Shown here: positions 6,491-8,477 of the stretch, piece after piece
Numbering within the stretch: position 1 is the stretch's first letter
Layout: each line of letters opens with the position of its first letter
Assembly (NCBI GenBank): GCA_015062715.1
Contig: SUUD01000072.1
Coordinates: forward strand, 1-8,477
From: Olsenella sp.
Lineage (GTDB): Bacteria > Actinomycetota > Coriobacteriia > Coriobacteriales > Atopobiaceae
Reading direction: 5' to 3'
Length of the DNA: 8,477 nucleotides
Position numbers and translations under genes: made by a program
Notes under the pieces: generated by a model
The model's input: only the letters and a program-made list of their open reading frames with translations
The model's database searches: none
Told to the model about the DNA's origin: nothing

Positions 6491-6697
6491 TTATTCATCC
6501 TCCCAGAACAGGTCGTTGAGCGTGACGTTGAGCGTTTTGCAGATGGCGATGCAGAGGTTGAGGGTGGGGTTGTAGCCGCCCGCCTCGATGAGGCCTATGG
6601 TCTGGCGCGTGGCGCCCACGGCGGCGGCGAGGTCCGACTGCGACATGTCGAGTGCTGCCCTCGCAGCCTTCATGCGAAGGTTCTTCTTTCCCGGCAT
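6491..6697 (-). CDS. Small XRE/Cro-type HTH transcriptional regulator
   Basis: A 68-residue, single-domain DNA-binding protein with the five-helix XRE fold. R8-D17 form helix 1, SQSDLAAAVG (19-28) is helix 2 and the turn, and ATRQTIGLIEAGG (29-41) is the recognition helix. N43-L56 and the VTLNDLFWEDE ending complete the fold. There is no sensor or peptidase domain, so it is probably a simple dimeric repressor. AAGGAGG at 6708-6702, 4 bases before the ATG, is an excellent ribosome binding site. The gene is directly followed by the membrane-protein gene, which shares its transcript. Two direct repeats lie just upstream (6726-6776), suggesting autoregulation. The HTH identity is secure; the target and signal are not visible. 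Confidence 0.93.
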   Translation of the reverse strand: MPGKKNLRMKAARAALDMSQSDLAAAVGATRQTIGLIEAGGYNPTLNLCIAICKTLNVTLNDLFWEDE

Positions 6698-6725
6698 CGG
6701 CCCTCCTTTCTATGACCTTGCTTTT

Positions 6726-6776
6726 TGTCAGATATATCTTGCACCCTTGAGAAAAGGATGTCAACTATATCTTGCA
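6726..6776 (-). promoter_or_regulatory. Two phased 18-bp direct repeats: likely operator/promoter of the XRE-membrane protein unit
   Basis: Read leftward, TGCAAGATATAGTTGACA (6776-6759) and TGCAAGATATATCTGACA (6743-6726) agree at 16 of 18 bases and start exactly 33 bases apart, about three helical turns. The first copy contains TATAGT (6769-6764, 5/6 to the -10 consensus) and an exact TTGACA (6764-6759). The second contains AGATATATCT, a perfect palindrome. Which hexamers act as -35 and -10 is unclear; spacing from TTGACA to the AT-rich stretch of copy 2 is about 19-22 bases. The AT-rich block stands out from the GC-rich surroundings and ends 29 bases before the XRE start codon, as expected for an autorepressed operator. 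Confidence 0.7.
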
Positions 6777-6831
6777 AAAAGGTTTAGAAATCTTGCTAAT
6801 GCCACCTGCGACAGAGGATTCGTCCCAGGTG
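6776..6831 (-). terminator. Possible weak terminator of the ECF transporter operon
   Basis: Eleven bases after the ATPase stop, CACCTG (6831-6826) and CAGGTG (6808-6803) form a stem that extends through a 1x1 mismatch by GAC/GTC. A second weak hairpin (TTAG 6799-6796 with CTAA 6787-6784) leads into five T at 6780-6776. Neither is a classical terminator alone, so read-through into the XRE gene is possible. Confidence 0.35.
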
Positions 6832-6841
6832 CCCCAAGGCC

Positions 6842-7591
6842 CTATGTGTTCACGTGGACGTGGGGGCGGTCCTCGTAGCCGTGGAACTCGCCCATGTAGA
6901 CGAAGAAGTCGGCGACCTCGTCGGCCAGCGACTGGTCGTGCGTGGCAATGACCAGGGTCTTGCCGGTGGTCTTGAGCTGCTTGAGAAAGGAGAGGAGCCA
7001 GGCCTGGGTCTTGGCGTCGAGGCCTGCCAGCGGCTCGTCGAAGCACAGCGCGTCGGGGTTCATGCTGAGCACGCAGGCAATGGCGACGCGCTTCTTCTCG
7101 CCACCGGAGAGCGTCCACGGCGCGCGCGAGCGCAGGGCCTGGATGCCCAGCAGCTCGAGCGTGTCGTCGACGCGTCGCTCCACCTCATCTGCCGAGAGGC
7201 CCATCTGCCGGGGGCCAAAGGCTATCTCGTCGGTGACGCTCGGGCAGAAGAGCTGGGCGTCGCTGTCCTGGAAGACGAACCCAACGCGGGCATGCAGGCG
7301 CTTGGAGAACAGGGCGTCGCGCATGCTGGCCTCGTCTACCACCTCGCCGTCAAAGCGGTAGGTGCCGCGTTGTGGGTGGACGAGCCCCACGATGGCCTTG
7401 AGCAGGGTTGACTTTCCCGACCCGTTGTCGCCCATGAGGACGACGGAGTCACCCGCATTGATGTCGAGGGTGATGTGGCGGAGCACCGGCGCGTCATCGT
7501 AGGCAAAGCAGTAGTCGTCGAGCTCCATGAGCGGATGGCCCGCCTGCCTGTGCGGGGAGTGGAGCGACGCGGTGTCATGGGTGTGCGGCAT
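6842..7591 (-). CDS. ECF/CbiO-type ABC transporter ATP-binding protein
   Basis: ATPase of an energy-coupling factor importer, acting at the cytoplasmic membrane with the T component encoded just upstream. The 249 residues contain Walker A GDNGSGKST (54-62) and the Q-loop in the CbiO/EcfA-type sequence FVFQDSDAQLF (105-115). They also hold the signature LSGGEKKR (161-168), Walker B ALCFDEP (181-187), D-loop AGLDA (189-193) and switch His218. Both ends are histidine-rich: His3, 5, 11, 14 and 19 at the start, His237, 244 and 246 at the end. The frame runs open further upstream to 7732. I chose the ATG at 7591 because GGAGGGGA (7608-7601) stands 9 bases before it and only one base separates it from the cbiQ stop; the residues upstream of it lie opposite cbiQ coding sequence. 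One ATPase gene next to one T gene suggests a dedicated (group I) metal transporter such as cobalt or nickel, an inference. Confidence 0.92.
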   Translation of the reverse strand: MPHTHDTASLHSPHRQAGHPLMELDDYCFAYDDAPVLRHITLDINAGDSVVLMGDNGSGKSTLLKAIVGLVHPQRGTYRFDGEVVDEASMRDALFSKRLHARVGFVFQDSDAQLFCPSVTDEIAFGPRQMGLSADEVERRVDDTLELLGIQALRSRAPWTLSGGEKKRVAIACVLSMNPDALCFDEPLAGLDAKTQAWLLSFLKQLKTTGKTLVIATHDQSLADEVADFFVYMGEFHGYEDRPHVHVNT

Positions 7592-7592
7592 G

Positions 7593-8405
7593 TCAGATGA
7601 TCCCCTCCAGGTGGAGGAACAGGACGACGAACAGGGAGAACGCGATAGCCCAGGCGACGTCGGCGGCGCGGGGACGCACCTGGCCACCTCCGTCGTAGCT
7701 GCCCTCGAAGCCACGGCAGCGCATGGCGTCAAAGGTGTCGCCGGCAGCCTTGCTCGCCCTCACGAGCAGCGTGCCGCCCACGTTGCCCATCGATGCGCGC
7801 TTGCCCTCGTCGCGCCCGACGCTGCGCAGCGTGAGCGCGGTGAGCGTCTCGAGGGCGCAGTCACCCAGGCGCACGATGTTCCGAAGCGCCAGATCGAGGG
7901 TCATGATCACCAGGTTGGGCACGCGAAAGGCGCGAAGGCCGCCCGTGAGCTCGGCCACCGGCGTGGTGAGCGCGACCTCCATGGCAAGGCCTGCCGAAAC
8001 GAGCGCCTTGAGCCCCAGGCGCACGGCAGAGGCCGGCTGCCCGATGAGCGCGGCGGGAAGCGCCAGCAAAAACGAGAGGAGCGCCGCGGCACCTGCCACC
8101 GCCACGACCCGCGCAAGTGCGGCCCTGGGCAGCAGCGTGGCTCGCACCAGCACAAAGGCAAGCAGGATCCACGTGACCATGAGGTTGTGGGCGAGCGAGT
8201 TGAGGACGATGGCGCCAAGGGCAAGCGCCAGCTTGAACGGGGCGACGGGCGAGAGGGGCGATGGGCGTCCGTCATCCAGGCGCAGCTGGCGCAGGGCCGC
8301 TGCCACAGAGAGCGTGCTCTTGGTCACAAAGGTGCTGTTGTCCGAGAGGGGCTCGTAGGTCTGGGGGGTTGCGAGCCACTCGGGGATGTCGTTGCCGGCG
8401 GACAT
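7593..8405 (-). CDS. ECF transporter T component, CbiQ/EcfT family transmembrane protein
   Basis: Integral membrane scaffold that links the substrate-binding S component to the ATPase. The 270-residue product has a polar N-terminus (1-50) and then hydrophobic segments at about 55-73, 76-91, 98-122, 127-148, 163-180 and 246-266. The cytoplasmic coupling region (180-235) contains the family's two Arg motifs: TLRSVG (192-197) and the clearer AMRCRGFEG (227-235), which dock into the ATPase groove. SPVAPFKLALAL (52-63) resembles the usual N-terminal DPRxKL start of the first helix. The ATG at 8405 overlaps the upstream stop as TGATG, so translation is probably coupled; no strong ribosome binding site is seen. 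The polar extension before helix 1 is longer than usual. CbiQ is favoured over a vitamin-type EcfT because of the operon form, but the substrate cannot be read from this protein. Confidence 0.88.
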   Translation of the reverse strand: MSAGNDIPEWLATPQTYEPLSDNSTFVTKSTLSVAAALRQLRLDDGRPSPLSPVAPFKLALALGAIVLNSLAHNLMVTWILLAFVLVRATLLPRAALARVVAVAGAAALLSFLLALPAALIGQPASAVRLGLKALVSAGLAMEVALTTPVAELTGGLRAFRVPNLVIMTLDLALRNIVRLGDCALETLTALTLRSVGRDEGKRASMGNVGGTLLVRASKAAGDTFDAMRCRGFEGSYDGGGQVRPRAADVAWAIAFSLFVVLFLHLEGII

Positions 8406-8477
8406 CAGTCAAAGTCCACCGAGGGCCTCATGGCGCTGCTCGTCATCATCTTCCGCCTAGCGGCAGGCGCCATGAGG
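8405..8477 (-). CDS. C-terminal end of an unidentified upstream gene in the ECF operon
   Basis: The only frame open to the window edge gives 23 codons ending MTSSAMRPSVDFD and a TGA that overlaps the cbiQ start (TGATG). The other two leftward frames hit stops within this stretch. By position it should be the S component (for example a CbiM/CbiN-like protein), but the visible residues are too few to recognise a family. An 11-bp inverted repeat lies within it. Confidence 0.6.
   Translation of the reverse strand, partial: LMAPAARRKMMTSSAMRPSVDFD
8426..8477. repeat. 11-bp inverted repeat before cbiQ
   Basis: CCTCATGGCGC (8426-8436) is the exact reverse complement of GCGCCATGAGG (8467-8477), with a 30-base spacer. 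The right arm touches the window end, so the repeat may be longer. It lies in the last codons of the upstream gene, 20 bases before the cbiQ start codon. Confidence 0.6.

Noticed and set aside
7592..7732. Upstream extension of the ABC ATPase to 7732
   Set aside because: The added residues are Ser/Pro-rich, lie wholly within cbiQ coding sequence, and no ribosome binding site supports them; the ATG at 7591 has one.
1..8477. CRISPR array, tRNA/rRNA, insertion sequence, prophage or defence system
   Set aside because: No regular repeat-spacer pattern, no RNA gene, no transposase or integrase, no terminal repeats or target duplications were seen; all main genes look like vertically inherited core genes.

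Overview
The window is GC-rich, strongly biased to G/C at third codon positions, and densely packed. The gene set combines murT-gatD with an AmaP/DUF2273 cell-envelope module, a YebC-type protein, a class A penicillin-binding protein and a CbiQ/CbiO-type ECF transporter. This fits a high-GC Gram-positive of the class Coriobacteriia (Olsenella/Atopobium-like). The taxonomic guess is inferred from gene content and composition; no marker gene is present.

Left part (1-2490): a class A penicillin-binding protein, truncated at its C-terminus by the window edge, reads leftward from 1391. A 244-bp divergent intergenic region separates it from the yebC-family gene (1636-2433), which has a recognisable promoter and a strong terminator (2458-2487).

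Middle (2590-5858): a tight rightward four-gene operon. It encodes an AmaP-like membrane protein with an Asp23-like domain, a DUF2273-like two-helix membrane protein with a long Pro/Glu/Ala-rich extension, MurT and GatD. Gaps are 3 nt, 3 nt and a 4-nt overlap. MurT-GatD amidates D-Glu of lipid II to D-isoglutamine. The two small membrane proteins belong to the alkaline-shock (Asp23) envelope module, but no separate asp23 gene is present. A convergent hairpin terminator follows gatD (5869-5895).

Right part (5923-8477, all leftward): the end of an unidentified gene at the edge, then an ECF transporter T component (CbiQ/EcfT), then its ATPase (CbiO/EcfA), probably for a metal ion. After a 144-bp AT-rich gap comes a two-gene unit of a 68-residue XRE repressor and a four-helix membrane protein of unknown function. 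That gap carries two 18-bp direct repeats (16/18 identical) exactly 33 bp apart, a likely operator for the XRE protein.

Peptidoglycan synthesis links the left and middle parts (PBP polymerisation and cross-linking; MurT-GatD precursor amidation). The right part is transport plus a small autoregulated membrane-protein unit. Most of the window is ordinary core genome. The most interesting points are the coupling of the AmaP/DUF2273 module to murT-gatD, the phased repeats before the XRE gene, and the proline-rich DUF2273 fusion.
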